From assembly GCA_014655195.1 (NCBI GenBank), contig BNBH01000015.1, positions 62,001 to 126,000 on the forward strand: DNA of 64,000 nucleotides, read 5' to 3'. Made by a program: the position numbers and the translations under genes. The notes below the pieces were generated by a model. That model searched no databases and was not told the DNA's origin. It saw nothing but the letters and a program-made list of their open reading frames with translations. The DNA comes from Streptomyces cellulosae (GTDB taxonomy: Bacteria > Actinomycetota > Actinomycetes > Streptomycetales > Streptomycetaceae). This document shows, one piece after another, positions 48,643 to 57,636 of the stretch; position 1 is the stretch's first letter, and each line of letters opens with the position of its first letter.

Positions 48643-50754
48643 ATGCGAAACACCCTGACGTCCACGCACTGCCCCTACTGCGCGCTGCAGTGCGGCATGA
48701 ACCTGACGCCGGCCGCCGACGGGCGGAGCGTCGAGGTGAGCGAGCGCGCGGACTTCCCGGTGAACCGGGGGGCGCTGTGCGGGAAGGGGCGGACCTCGCC
48801 GGCCGTGCTGTCGTCGGCCGTGCGGCTGACCTCGCCGCTGGTCAGGTCGGCGGCGGGCACGCTGGAGCCGGCCTCCTGGGAGGAGGCGCTGGACCGGATC
48901 GCCGAGGGGATCGGCGGCGCCCGCGCGGCCCACGGCGCGGACGCGGTCGGCGTGTTCGGCGGGGGCGGGCTGACGAACGAGAAGGCGTACTCGCTGGGGA
49001 AGTTCGCCCGGGTGGTGCTGGGCACCTCGCAGATCGACTACAACGGCCGCTTCTGCATGTCGTCGGCCGCCGCGGCGGGAGGCAGGGCGTTCGGCCTCGA
49101 CCGCGGGCTGCCGTTCCCGCTGGAGGACATCCCGAGGACCGGATGTGTCATCCTCGTCGGCTCCAACCCTGCCGAGACCATGCCGCCGGCGCTGCGCTAC
49201 TTCACCGAGCTGAAGGAGAACGGCGGCACCCTGATCGTCGTCGACCCGCGCCGCACGCGCACCGCCGAGCAGGCCGACCTGCATCTGGCGCCGCGCCCCG
49301 GCACGGACCTCGCGCTGGCCCTGGGCCTGCTGCACCTGGTCGTCGCCGAGGGCCGCACCGACGAGGAGTACATCCGGGAGCGCACGACCGGCTGGGAGGA
49401 CACCCGGGCCGCGGCGATGGCGCACTGGCCGGAGTACGTGGAGCGCATCACCGGCGTCTCCGTCCCGCAACTCCGCGAGGCCGTACGGCTGTTCTGCGAG
49501 CCGGAGAACGCGATGGTGCTCACCGCGCGCGGCCCGGAGCAGCAGGCCAAGGGCACCGACACGGTGAGCGCCTGGATCAACCTGGCCCTGGCGACGGGCC
49601 GGCCCGGCCGCCCGCTGTCCGGGTACGGCTGTCTGACCGGGCAGGGCAACGGACAGGGCGGGCGCGAACACGGCCAGAAGGCCGACCAGTTGCCCGGCTA
49701 CCGCAAGCTGACCGACCCCGCGGCGCGGGCGCACGTCGCGCAGGTGTGGGGCGTCGACCCCGACAGTCTTCCGGGACCGGGCCGCAGCGCCTACGAGCTG
49801 CTGGACGCGCTGGGCACGGACATCCGCGCGCTGCTGCTGATGGGCTCCAACCCGGTGGTGTCGGCGCCGCGCGCCGCGCACGTCGAGGCGCGCATCCGCT
49901 CGCTGGACTTCCTCGCGGTGTGCGACGTGGTGCTGTCGGAGACGGCCGAACTCGCCGACGTCGTCCTGCCGGTGACGCAGTGGGCGGAGGAGACGGGCAC
50001 CACCACCAGCCTGGAGGGCCGGGTGCTGCTGCGCCGCCGGGCGATCACCCCGCCGCCGGGCGTGCGCAGCGACCTGGAGGTGCTGCACGGGCTGGCGGCG
50101 CGGCTGGGCGGCGAGGGCAGCCCCGAGAAGCGCTTCCCGACCGACCCGGCGGAGGTCTTCGAGGAGCTGCGCCGGGCGAGCGAGGACGGGCCCGCGGACT
50201 ACTCGGGGATCACCTACCGGCGGCTCGTCGAGGAGAACGGGGTCTTCTGGCCCTGCCCCGACCAGCGGGAGACTGCCGAGGAGACCGTCCACCCCGGCAC
50301 CCCCCGCCTCTTCCTCGACCGGTTCGCCACCGAGGACGGCCGGGCGCGGTTCGTGCCGGTGTCGCACCGGGCGGTCGCGGAGGAGCCCGACGAGGAGTAC
50401 CCGGTGCTGCTCACCACCGGGCGGGTCGTGGCGCAGTACCAGTCCGGCGCGCAGACGCGGCGGGTGGACGAGCTGAACTCCGCCGCGCCCGGCCCGTTCG
50501 TGGAGCTGCACCCGCGGCTCGCGCAGCGGATCGGCGCGGCCGAGGGCGAGCCGGTGGCCGTGGTGTCACGACGCGGCCGGGCGGTGGCGCCGGCCCGGAT
50601 CACCACGTCGATCCGGGCGGACACGGTGTTCATGCCGTTCCACTGGGCCGGTGAGGGCCGCGCCAACACCCTGACCAACCCCGCCCTCGACCCGACGTCC
50701 CGGATGCCGGAGTTCAAGGCGTGCGCGGTACGTCTGGAGGCGGTACGCCCATGA
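48643..50754 (+). CDS. nasA: Assimilatory nitrate reductase, molybdopterin subunit
   Basis: The product has 703 residues, DMSO-reductase superfamily. The N-terminal 4Fe-4S motif is CPYCALQCGM with a downstream CGKGR. The molybdopterin-binding regions include GRFCMSSAAAAGGRAFG with the Cys molybdenum ligand, and GYGCLTGQGNGQGGREHGQKADQLPGYR. It reduces nitrate to nitrite in the cytoplasm. The chain is shorter than the enterobacterial enzyme and ends without an extra 2Fe-2S domain. Electrons probably come from a separate reductase, perhaps the flavoprotein at 56419. A GlnR-like box precedes it. There is no ribosome site before the ATG. Confidence 0.88.
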   Translation: MRNTLTSTHCPYCALQCGMNLTPAADGRSVEVSERADFPVNRGALCGKGRTSPAVLSSAVRLTSPLVRSAAGTLEPASWEEALDRIAEGIGGARAAHGADAVGVFGGGGLTNEKAYSLGKFARVVLGTSQIDYNGRFCMSSAAAAGGRAFGLDRGLPFPLEDIPRTGCVILVGSNPAETMPPALRYFTELKENGGTLIVVDPRRTRTAEQADLHLAPRPGTDLALALGLLHLVVAEGRTDEEYIRERTTGWEDTRAAAMAHWPEYVERITGVSVPQLREAVRLFCEPENAMVLTARGPEQQAKGTDTVSAWINLALATGRPGRPLSGYGCLTGQGNGQGGREHGQKADQLPGYRKLTDPAARAHVAQVWGVDPDSLPGPGRSAYELLDALGTDIRALLLMGSNPVVSAPRAAHVEARIRSLDFLAVCDVVLSETAELADVVLPVTQWAEETGTTTSLEGRVLLRRRAITPPPGVRSDLEVLHGLAARLGGEGSPEKRFPTDPAEVFEELRRASEDGPADYSGITYRRLVEENGVFWPCPDQRETAEETVHPGTPRLFLDRFATEDGRARFVPVSHRAVAEEPDEEYPVLLTTGRVVAQYQSGAQTRRVDELNSAAPGPFVELHPRLAQRIGAAEGEPVAVVSRRGRAVAPARITTSIRADTVFMPFHWAGEGRANTLTNPALDPTSRMPEFKACAVRLEAVRP

Positions 50755-50782
50755 GCGCACCGCCTCCGGAACGAACCCCGGG

Positions 50783-52429
50783 TCAGCCCACGCCCACCGC
50801 GCTCCAGGCGGCCGCGACCGCCTTGTGCTCGGCGCCGCCCTCGCCGTAGAGGTCCGCCGCCGCCTTCAGGGTGGCGGTGCGGGCGCCGGCGTAGTCGGTC
50901 GACGAGGTCATGTGGACCGTCAGCGCGCGGTACCAGATCGTGCCGAGCTTGGCGCGGCCGATGCCGGTGACCGTGGAGCCGTCGCAGGTCGGGGAGTTGT
51001 GGGCGACGCCGCCCAGGGTCTTCGCGCCGCTGCCCTCGGCGAGCAGGTAGGCGAAGTGGTTGGCGACGCCGGACGAGTAGTGGACGTCGAGGTCCTTGAC
51101 CGACGCGTCCCAGCAGTCCGCCGACTTGCCGTCCTTGGAGGGACGGTCCATGTAGCGCAGGGCGTCCTTCCCGAAGCCGTCGCGGACGATCTCCTCGCCG
51201 ATCAGCCAGTCGCCCGGGTCCTGCGCGTTGGCCGCGTGGAACTCCACCAGCGTGCCGAAGATGTCGGAGGTGGCCTCGTTCAGGCCGCCGGACTCGCCGG
51301 AGTAGGTCAGCCCGGCCGTCTTCGAGGTGACGCCGTGGGTCATCTCGTGCCCGGCGACGTCCAGGGAGACCAGCGGGCCCATCTGGGTGCCGTCGCCGTC
51401 GCCGTAGGTCATGCAGAAGCAGCGGTCGTCCCAGAAGGCGTTGTTGTAGGCGTTGCCGTAGTGGACGCGGTTGTACGAGCCCTTGCCGTCGCCGGCTATG
51501 CCCCGGCGGCCGTGCGTGTCCTCGTAGTAGTCCCAGGTGACGTTGGTGCCGTACTGGGCGTCCACGGCGACCGTGGCGCGGTCGGCGGTGGTGCCGGTGC
51601 CCCAGTGGTTGTCGGCGTCGGTGACGACGGGGGCGGGGGCGCGGATCACGCAGACGACGAGGACGCACAGGTCGGTGCCGTTGCCCGCGTCGCCGGTGTA
51701 GGTGCCGCCGCGGGTGGGGTCCTTCAGCTCGTACCCGGACGCGGTCCGCGTGGTCTCGAGCGGAACCGTGCCGCCGTACAGGGACCTGCCGTCGCCGGAG
51801 ACGCTCTCCAGGCGGTCCCAGGCGTCGATGCGGGCGCCGGTGTGCGCGTCGGTGAGGACGGTGCGGGCGACCGGGTTGCCGGCGGAGTCCTGGGCGGCGG
51901 CGTCGGTGCGCCAGGCGAGGCGGGGGGCGCCGTGCAGGGCGTCGACCACCAGCTGCGGGCGGGCGGTGAGCCGGTTCAGGGTCTCGCCGAGGTGTGCGGC
52001 GCGCAGCAGGTTCGCGGCGAGGTCGGCGGCGCGGGGCGCGGCGAGGCGCGGGGAGACGGTGGGCAGGTCGATCACGGCGCGGGTGGCGCGGGTGACGTCG
52101 CGGTAGGACCCGTCGGGGGCGAGGTGCAGCACGAAGTCGCCGCCCAGCACGGGGAGTCCGCGGTAGGTGCGGTCGTAGCGGACGTGGCGGCTGCCGTCCG
52201 CGTCGACGACGACGTCGCGGACCTTCGTCCTCTGGGCGGCGGTGATGCCGAGGGCGCCGGCCTGCTCGGCCAGGACGGAGGCGGCGGCGTCGATCGCGGC
52301 GGCGCGGGTGGGGCGGTCGGCCGCGCCGGCGGTGGTGGGGGTGAGGGCGGCGGCCAGCAGGGCGGCGCCGGTGACGGCGGCCCCCGCGGCGGCGAGACGG
52401 GAACGTCGGGCATGCCGTATCGGGCTCAA
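50783..52429 (-). CDS. Secreted M4-family (thermolysin-like) metalloprotease
   Basis: The product has 548 residues. A Sec signal peptide (basic start, hydrophobic core to about residue 33, cut near AGA-ADR) is followed by an FTP/PepSY-type propeptide (about 40-210) and the M4 catalytic domain. AGHEMTHGV gives the zinc HExxH, GGLNEATSDIFG the third ligand Glu, and SSGVANHFAYLL the catalytic His region. It is secreted and self-processed. The start codon is TTG at 52429, supported by AGGAG six bases upstream. No better ATG or GTG exists near. The codon choice may lower expression. Confidence 0.93.
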   Translation of the reverse strand: MSPIRHARRSRLAAAGAAVTGAALLAAALTPTTAGAADRPTRAAAIDAAASVLAEQAGALGITAAQRTKVRDVVVDADGSRHVRYDRTYRGLPVLGGDFVLHLAPDGSYRDVTRATRAVIDLPTVSPRLAAPRAADLAANLLRAAHLGETLNRLTARPQLVVDALHGAPRLAWRTDAAAQDSAGNPVARTVLTDAHTGARIDAWDRLESVSGDGRSLYGGTVPLETTRTASGYELKDPTRGGTYTGDAGNGTDLCVLVVCVIRAPAPVVTDADNHWGTGTTADRATVAVDAQYGTNVTWDYYEDTHGRRGIAGDGKGSYNRVHYGNAYNNAFWDDRCFCMTYGDGDGTQMGPLVSLDVAGHEMTHGVTSKTAGLTYSGESGGLNEATSDIFGTLVEFHAANAQDPGDWLIGEEIVRDGFGKDALRYMDRPSKDGKSADCWDASVKDLDVHYSSGVANHFAYLLAEGSGAKTLGGVAHNSPTCDGSTVTGIGRAKLGTIWYRALTVHMTSSTDYAGARTATLKAAADLYGEGGAEHKAVAAAWSAVGVG

Positions 52430-52628
52430 GCGGTCTCCTGGAACGGGCGCCCCGACGTGGGTGGGGAGCGGGGCGGCGCGGGTGGTGCCCGCGATTCAAG
52501 TGGCGCCCCGACTGTCATGTCCATAGCGCGAATGTGGGGGTGTGTGAGGGGAGAGAATCGTTCCCGCAAGGCTCCGGTGGCACTTCCGTGCAGAGGGGCT
52601 CCGCCGACCGTCCGCGCAGGTGAAGCGA

Positions 52629-53036
52629 GTGAACCTCCCCTTCTTCGTCTACGGCACCCTCCGCCCCGGCGAGATCAACCACGACCGCTTCCTGCGCGGC
52701 CGCACGGCGCGTGAGGAACCGGCCCTGCTGCGGGGGGCGGTGCTGTACGAGGGGCCCGGCTATCCGTACGCCGTCGAGGGCCCGGAGGGCGAGGTGCGGG
52801 GGGAACTGGTCACCGCGCGGCCGGAGGCGTACGCGGAACTGCTGACGCTGCTGGACCGCCTGGAGGAGTACGTGCCGGGCGACCCGCGGAACCTGTACGA
52901 CCGGGTGGAGCGGCCGGTCGTGCGGGAGGCGGACGGCACGGAGGTCCAGGCGTGGCTGTACGTCGCCGCACCGGCGGTCGCGGCCCGGCTGCGGGCGCGG
53001 GGGACGCGGGTGGAGGGCGGGGACTGGCGGGGGTGA
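52629..53036 (+). CDS. Gamma-glutamylcyclotransferase-family protein
   Basis: The product has about 135 residues with the GGCT-like fold. FVYGTLRPGEINHDRFL is the N-terminal glycine-rich signature, and the Glu in GEVRGELV is the expected catalytic acid. Members convert gamma-glutamyl amines to 5-oxoproline or have related amide-cleaving roles. The GTG at 52629 is preferred because AGGTGAAG lies upstream. A GTG at 52620 would add three residues and has no ribosome site. It is divergent from the metalloprotease gene. Confidence 0.82.
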   Translation: MNLPFFVYGTLRPGEINHDRFLRGRTAREEPALLRGAVLYEGPGYPYAVEGPEGEVRGELVTARPEAYAELLTLLDRLEEYVPGDPRNLYDRVERPVVREADGTEVQAWLYVAAPAVAARLRARGTRVEGGDWRG

Positions 53037-53342
53037 GCGCGCCTGCTCCCCGAGCGGGCACCCCCGTGGGCCCTCGCCCGGTCAGCCCTTCGCCGCCCCG
53101 CCCGGCCCAATCCGCCCGCACGCCACCCCTCCTCCGCCCGTCGCACTCCTGACCTGCGGAAAGGCGCTCCCGCCCGGGAGGGCCCCGGCTCCCCTGACAC
53201 CCGTTCAGCCGCCGCCCTGACGCCCCCTCAGGGAGCGGTGCGGGCGCGGGGGCACTTACCTCGGAGGAGCAGGGACGCGGTCGACGGCGGCACATGGGGG
53301 TGCCGCGGGCCGGGTCACCTCCGTGAGCTCGAGGGAGCATCG
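53037..53342. other. Intergenic stretch of 306 bases
   Basis: The stretch holds two small hairpins (CTCCCG-CC-CGGGAG near 53170 and CCCTGA...TCAGGG near 53213-53231), either of which could end the cyclotransferase transcript. No coding frame with good bias is present. A promoter for the secreted protein must lie at its right end, but no consensus is clear. Confidence 0.4.
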
Positions 53343-53888
53343 ATGCGACGTACCGCCCGGCTGCTGACCGGCACGACCGGCGCCGCACTCGCCGTGGCCA
53401 CCGCGGGGCTTCTCGCCTCCCCCGCGTACGCCGGGGAGGCCCCCGGCCCGTCGACCTCCGGTCTGCGGATGTACCCGTCGTCCGTCGCCCCGGGCGCGCA
53501 GGTGTCGGCGAACACCGCCGCGTGCGGCGAGGAGGGCACGGCGGCGGGCGACGCCTCCGCCGTGGGCGCGGGCCGGTTCACGCTGGCGCCGAGCACGCAC
53601 GAGGGGGAGGCGATCGGGCAGTTCCAGGTGCCGCCGAGCGCACAGCCGGGGACGTACGAGATCGTCGTCGCGTGCGCCGGGAGCGGCCGCCGGGTGACCG
53701 GGGACCTCGTGGTGACGCTGACGCCCGATGCGGAACTGGTGGTCCCGCGAGGAAGCGTGAAGACGGGGGTCGGTGGCGCGCTGGGCACCGACCCCGTGCA
53801 GACCGCGGCAGGCGTGACGGCCCTCGCCGTCGCCGCCGCGGGCGGTACCTGGCTCCTGCATCGCCGGGCGAGAGGCGACGGGATCTGA
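53343..53888 (+). CDS. Secreted membrane-anchored protein beside a sortase
   Basis: The product has 181 residues. A Sec signal peptide ends near AYA-GEA (residues 29-31). An extracellular immunoglobulin-like domain with two cysteines (TAACGEEG and VVACAGSG) follows. A C-terminal helix (about 155-172) before RRARGDGI anchors it. No LPXTG or LAXTG motif precedes that helix, so it is probably not a substrate of the adjacent sortase. It is likely a co-expressed surface partner. The ATG at 53343 follows GAGGGAG. Confidence 0.7.
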   Translation: MRRTARLLTGTTGAALAVATAGLLASPAYAGEAPGPSTSGLRMYPSSVAPGAQVSANTAACGEEGTAAGDASAVGAGRFTLAPSTHEGEAIGQFQVPPSAQPGTYEIVVACAGSGRRVTGDLVVTLTPDAELVVPRGSVKTGVGGALGTDPVQTAAGVTALAVAAAGGTWLLHRRARGDGI

Positions 53889-54000
53889 CGGGCATCCTCC
53901 GCTGCCCGTCCCGCTGGTACCGCAATCCCCTCCCCCTCCGGGTCCGACGCCCCTCGCGGCCCGGAGGGGGCACGGGGCCGACTCGAGGTGAGGTCACCCC

Positions 54001-54648
54001 ATGCGCCGCAGGTTCCGCCGGACCGGGAGTCCGGGCAACGCAGCGATAGCCGCCGTCACGGTGTGCGCCCTGTGCGCGGGGGCCGTGCTGCTGCGGGACG
54101 GCAGGGGCGACGCCCCGCCGCAGCCGTCCGCCGCGCAGGCCCACTCGGAACTCGACGCGCACGGCCCGGCGCGGTCCGGGGCGCCCGCGCTGCCGCCGTC
54201 GCCGCCCGACCGGGTGCGGATCCCGGCGATCGGCGTGGACGCCCCGCTGACGGGCCTGGGGCTGACCCCGGCGGGCTCCCTGGACGTGCCGCCGGCGGAC
54301 CGCCCCGACCTGGCCGGCTGGTACGAGGCCGGCGCGACGCCCGGCGAGCGGGGCACGGCGATCGTCGCGGGCCACGTCGACAACGAGGACGGCCCGGCGG
54401 TCTTCTACTCCCTCGGCGCCCTGCGCAAGGGCAGCACGATCGAGATCGGCCGGCGTGACGGCACGGTCGCGGTGTTCACGGTGGACGCGGTCGAGGCGTA
54501 CGACGCCCGCGACTTCCCCGACGACAAGGTCTACGGCGCGTCCGCCCGCCCGGAACTCCGCGTCATCACCTGCGGCGCGGGCTACTCCCCCACGACGGGC
54601 TACCGGGGCAACGTGGTGGTCTACGCCCACCTGACGGGCACCCGCTGA
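54001..54648 (+). CDS. Class F sortase
   Basis: The product has 215 residues. One N-terminal helix (about residues 12-31) and a Pro/Ser-rich stalk lead to the sortase barrel. The catalytic residues are visible: AGHVDNEDG (His), RVITCGAGY (Cys) and TGYRGNVVVYA (Arg). Class F sortases are typical of actinobacteria, and their pilin or surface substrates are mostly unknown. The ATG at 54001 follows AGGTGAGG. It is 112 bases downstream of the secreted protein gene and likely in the same unit. Confidence 0.9.
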   Translation: MRRRFRRTGSPGNAAIAAVTVCALCAGAVLLRDGRGDAPPQPSAAQAHSELDAHGPARSGAPALPPSPPDRVRIPAIGVDAPLTGLGLTPAGSLDVPPADRPDLAGWYEAGATPGERGTAIVAGHVDNEDGPAVFYSLGALRKGSTIEIGRRDGTVAVFTVDAVEAYDARDFPDDKVYGASARPELRVITCGAGYSPTTGYRGNVVVYAHLTGTR

Positions 54649-54989
54649 CCCCTCCGGGAGGCCTTCCCGACCGGGCGCCCCGGCTGCCGGGCGCCCCCGG
54701 GATCCCGACGCCCTGACGGCGGGACCGCCCGGCGCGCCTGACGACCCACCTGCCCGGACCCGGCGGGGGCTCCGTGGTCCGGAAGCCCTGTGCTCCGACA
54801 GCCGAAGCTCTCCTCGGGTTCGGAGCCCCGGCGGTCCGGGACTCCGGCCGCTCGGGCACTCCATCGGCGCGGCGTCCGCGCAGGTCCTCCGCCCTCGCAC
54901 CCGGACGCCCTCCCCCGCCGCGAGGCCGGAGGCCTGTCACCAGCCGGCTTCGCCCGCACGGCCCCGCCCGGCCGCGCGCCGCCCGCGCC
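54649..54989. other. Convergent intergenic stretch with terminator-like hairpins
   Basis: This stretch lies between the sortase stop and the convergent lipoprotein stop. GGGCGCCC occurs at 54673-54680 and 54689-54696 and can pair across an eight-base loop. A CCTCCGGGAGG palindrome lies at the left edge. The rest is GC-rich with no convincing gene. Confidence 0.5.
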
Positions 54990-55421
54990 TCAGCCGGCCG
55001 CCCCCTCCGGACAGGTCTCCGCCGCCGGGACCACCAGGAGCACCACCGGGTACGACGTGATCTGCTGGTTCGCCCCCGGCCTGCTGTCGCAGATGCGCCA
55101 GGCCTGCGGGTCCACCACCTCGCGGTCCTTGCCCGTGGCGTCCTCGAAGCGGACCTGGGTGCCGTCCATCTGCTCCTGGGCGCGGAGCGCGTTGCCGCCG
55201 GTGACATCGGGCATCACGGCGGTGACGGGAGGGGCGACGGTGTCCGTCGCGGGCGGGGAGATCGCCGCCTTCGCGTCGGGCTCGGGCGTTGTGCGGCAGG
55301 CGGTGGCGGCCGCGCAGACGGCTGCGGCGGCGAGAGCGGCTCTCAACGGTGCGGTGACCGTGGGTCTGGCGATGGCCGTGCCTCTCCTGAGGTGATCATG
55401 GGTCCCGCCCAGTATCCCCAC
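54990..55421 (-). CDS. PASTA-like lipoprotein
   Basis: The product has up to 143 residues. A hydrophobic Ala-rich stretch ending in AATAC gives a lipobox-like Cys near residue 42. A Pro/Thr-rich linker follows, then a domain with MPDVTGGNALRAQEQM resembling one PASTA repeat, plus two further cysteines. It is probably anchored outside the membrane. The start is unclear. The GTG at 55421 is the only normal codon ahead of the signal region apart from a TTG, yet it has a poor ribosome site. A strong AGGAGAGG stands seven bases before an ATC codon at about residue 17. Confidence 0.6.
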   Translation of the reverse strand: MGILGGTHDHLRRGTAIARPTVTAPLRAALAAAAVCAAATACRTTPEPDAKAAISPPATDTVAPPVTAVMPDVTGGNALRAQEQMDGTQVRFEDATGKDREVVDPQAWRICDSRPGANQQITSYPVVLLVVPAAETCPEGAAG

Positions 55422-55442
55422 CGGACGCCGGCTCGCACAGGC

Positions 55443-56225
55443 CTACGCCAGCCACTGCTCGTACGCCATGTTCGCCACCAGTGCGAACACCACCGTCAGC
55501 AGGACCACGCGGACGAAGCCGCTGCCGCGCTTCAGGGCGGTGCGGGCGCCCAGCGTGCCGCCGGCGAGGTTGAAGACCGCCATCAGGGCCGCCAGTTGCC
55601 ACAGCACCGCGCCCTGCCAGGCGAAGGTGGCGAGCGCGCCCGCGTTGGTGCAGCAGTTGACGATCTTCGCGGTGGCGGAGGCGGTGACCAGGTCGAGGTG
55701 GAGCAGGGCGGTGAGCGCCAGGACGAGGAACGTGCCGGTGCCGGGACCGATCAGGCCGTCGTAGAAGCCGATGCCCAGGCCGGCCAGGCCGATCGCGGCG
55801 AGGATCTGCCGGCGGGTCGCCGGACCCGGCGCGGGCGCGGTGCCGAAGGCCGGCCTCAGGATGACGAAGGCGGCCACCGCGAGCAGCACCACCATGATCA
55901 CCGGCTTGAGCACCTCCGTGCTCATCCCGGCCGCGAGGAACGCCCCGCCCGACGACCCGGCGAGGGCGGCCAGCCCGATCCGCACCGCGGTCCGCACGTC
56001 CACCGGCGCCTTGCGGACGTACGTCACCGCCGCGCCCGTGGTGCCTACGATCGCGACCGCCTTGTTGGTGCCCAGCGCGTGCGCGGCGGGGGTGCCGGCG
56101 GGCAGGCCGAGCAGCAGGGCGGGCAGGAGCAGCAGCCCTCCGCCGCCCACCACGGCGTCGATCCAGCCGGCGGCGAGCGCGGCCACGCAGAGCAGGACGA
56201 CCGTGGTCAGCGATATGTCGGGCAT
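55443..56225 (-). CDS. TSUP (TauE/SafE)-family permease
   Basis: The product has 260 residues with about eight hydrophobic helices in two halves. GWIDAVVGGGGLLLLPALL near the start and GFYDGLIGPGTGTFLVL in the second half are the family signatures. TSUP proteins move sulfite, sulfonates, acetate or other organic anions. The substrate here is unknown. The ATG at 56225 is supported by TAGGGT seven bases upstream, which predicts a leaderless message. It is divergent from the nir operon with 193 bases between, and it need not be GlnR controlled. Confidence 0.83.
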   Translation of the reverse strand: MPDISLTTVVLLCVAALAAGWIDAVVGGGGLLLLPALLLGLPAGTPAAHALGTNKAVAIVGTTGAAVTYVRKAPVDVRTAVRIGLAALAGSSGGAFLAAGMSTEVLKPVIMVVLLAVAAFVILRPAFGTAPAPGPATRRQILAAIGLAGLGIGFYDGLIGPGTGTFLVLALTALLHLDLVTASATAKIVNCCTNAGALATFAWQGAVLWQLAALMAVFNLAGGTLGARTALKRGSGFVRVVLLTVVFALVANMAYEQWLA

Positions 56226-56232
56226 GGCCGCG

Positions 56233-56238
56233 ACCCTA
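56233..56238 (-). promoter_or_regulatory. Leaderless -10 (TAGGGT) of the TSUP gene
   Basis: TAGGGT is followed by seven bases and then the ATG at 56225, with no ribosome site. Confidence 0.5.
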
Positions 56239-56358
56239 TGAAGCGGATAGATGCTGCGTCCATCGAGATGAGCGTTTGTTGAGGTTGACCTCCTCACACC
56301 CGCTCCGCAACGGCCTCCGGAAGCCTCACATTCCGCGCCCCCGGCCGCTGAGGGCAGC

Positions 56359-56396
56359 GTTCCGCGCGGGAAACAGAGGGGATGCCACCGGGTAAC
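56359..56396 (+). promoter_or_regulatory. GlnR-like box upstream of the nir operon
   Basis: GTTCC-n6-GAAAC (56359-56374) is followed by GTAAC at 56392-56396, at phases 0, 11 and 33. The last element ends 23 bases before the ATG, exactly as at nasA. The bases after GTAAC are also alike in the two promoters (ACC.GC.CCGCA). Confidence 0.7.
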
Positions 56397-56418
56397 ACCC
56401 GCCCCGCACGCTCATGAC

Positions 56419-57636
56419 ATGACCTCGAACGAGCGTGTGGTGGTGATCGGCTCCGGCCTCGCGGGCGTACGTCTCGCCCGGCGGCTCGGCGAGCTGGGCA
56501 CGCCCGTGACGCTGATCGGCGAGGAGGAGCACCCGCCGTACAACCGGGTGCTGCTCGCCGAGGTGCTCGCCGGGCGCTACCGGCCCGAGGTGATCGCCCT
56601 GCCCGCCCCCGCGGAGCTGGTCCGCGCCCGGGTCACCGGCATCGACCGGGACCGGCGGACCGTCGCCTGCGCGGACGGCCCGGAGATCGCCTACGGGCGG
56701 CTGGTGCTGGCCACCGGCTCCAACCCCGTCCTGCCGCCGCTGCGCGGCCTGTTCACGGAGGACCACGAGCTGCCGCGGGGCGTGCACGCGTTCCGTACCC
56801 TGGACGACTGCCTGGGCCTGTCGGCCGAGGTGCGGCCGGGCGTGCGGGCCGTGGTGATCGGCGGCGGTCTGCTCGGCGTGTCCGCGGCCCGCGCGCTGGC
56901 CGTGCGCGGCGCGCAGGTGGTCCTCGCCCAGCAGTCCGAGCGGCTCATGGAGCGTCAGCTCGACCCGGCCGCCTCCGCGCTGGTCCTGCGCCATCTGACC
57001 GGCCTCGGCGTGGAGGTGCACACCGAGTGCCGGGTGCGCGACGTGCGCTGCGTCGGCGGCGCGGTCCGCTCGGTGGAGATGGCCGACGGCTACGCCCTGG
57101 ACGCCGACCTGGTGGTGCTGGCCTGCGGGGTGCACCCGAGGGTCTCCCTCGCGCAGGCCGCAGGACTGGACGTGGCCAAGGGCGTCGTCGTCGACGACGA
57201 GCTGCGCACCTCCGACCCGTCCGTCCACGCCATCGGCGACTGCGTGCAGCACGCCGGCACCGTGTACGGGCTGGCCGCGCCGGCGCTGGAACAGGCCGAC
57301 GCGCTCGCCGCCCTGCTCGCCGGGGACACCACCGCCCGCTACACGGGCACCCGCTCGCTCACCCGGCTCACCCTGACCGGCCCGGACAGCCCCTTCGACC
57401 TGGCCGCGTTCGGCGAGACCGAGGTGCTTCCGGGCGACGACGTGGTGCAGCTCGCCGACGCCACCCGCGGCACGTACCGCAAGGTCGTGGTCCGCGACGA
57501 CCGCCTGGTCGGCGGGGTGCTGGTCGGCGAACTCGGCACCGTCGGCGCCCTCGCGCGCGCCTGGGAGGGAGCAGAGCCGCTCCCGTCCGACGGCGGGCCC
57601 CTGCTCCACCTGCTCACCAACGACGGAGGCTCCTGA
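56419..57636 (+). CDS. NirB-like FAD/NAD(P) oxidoreductase, possible nitrate-reductase partner
   Basis: The product has 405 residues. The FAD motif VVIGSGLAGVRLARRL is at the N-terminus, PPYNRVLLAEVLAGRY follows (as in NirB), the NAD(P) motif is VVIGGGLLGVSAARAL near residue 145, and VHAIGDCVQH near residue 270. It resembles the N-terminal flavoprotein part of NirB but stops before the iron-sulfur and siroheme domains. First in the GlnR-box operon and one base overlapping nirB, it could donate electrons to NasA, which lacks a reductase of its own. This is inference. Confidence 0.8.
   Translation: MTSNERVVVIGSGLAGVRLARRLGELGTPVTLIGEEEHPPYNRVLLAEVLAGRYRPEVIALPAPAELVRARVTGIDRDRRTVACADGPEIAYGRLVLATGSNPVLPPLRGLFTEDHELPRGVHAFRTLDDCLGLSAEVRPGVRAVVIGGGLLGVSAARALAVRGAQVVLAQQSERLMERQLDPAASALVLRHLTGLGVEVHTECRVRDVRCVGGAVRSVEMADGYALDADLVVLACGVHPRVSLAQAAGLDVAKGVVVDDELRTSDPSVHAIGDCVQHAGTVYGLAAPALEQADALAALLAGDTTARYTGTRSLTRLTLTGPDSPFDLAAFGETEVLPGDDVVQLADATRGTYRKVVVRDDRLVGGVLVGELGTVGALARAWEGAEPLPSDGGPLLHLLTNDGGS

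Noticed and set aside
50214..52499. 761-residue minus-strand frame covering nasA end and the protease
   Set aside because: His/Arg/Pro-rich shadow. The M4 protease frame carries all catalytic motifs.
54774..56282. 502-residue plus-strand frame over the lipoprotein and TSUP genes
   Set aside because: Shadow frame with Arg/Gly/His-rich composition. Both minus-strand genes show signal or membrane segments and family motifs.
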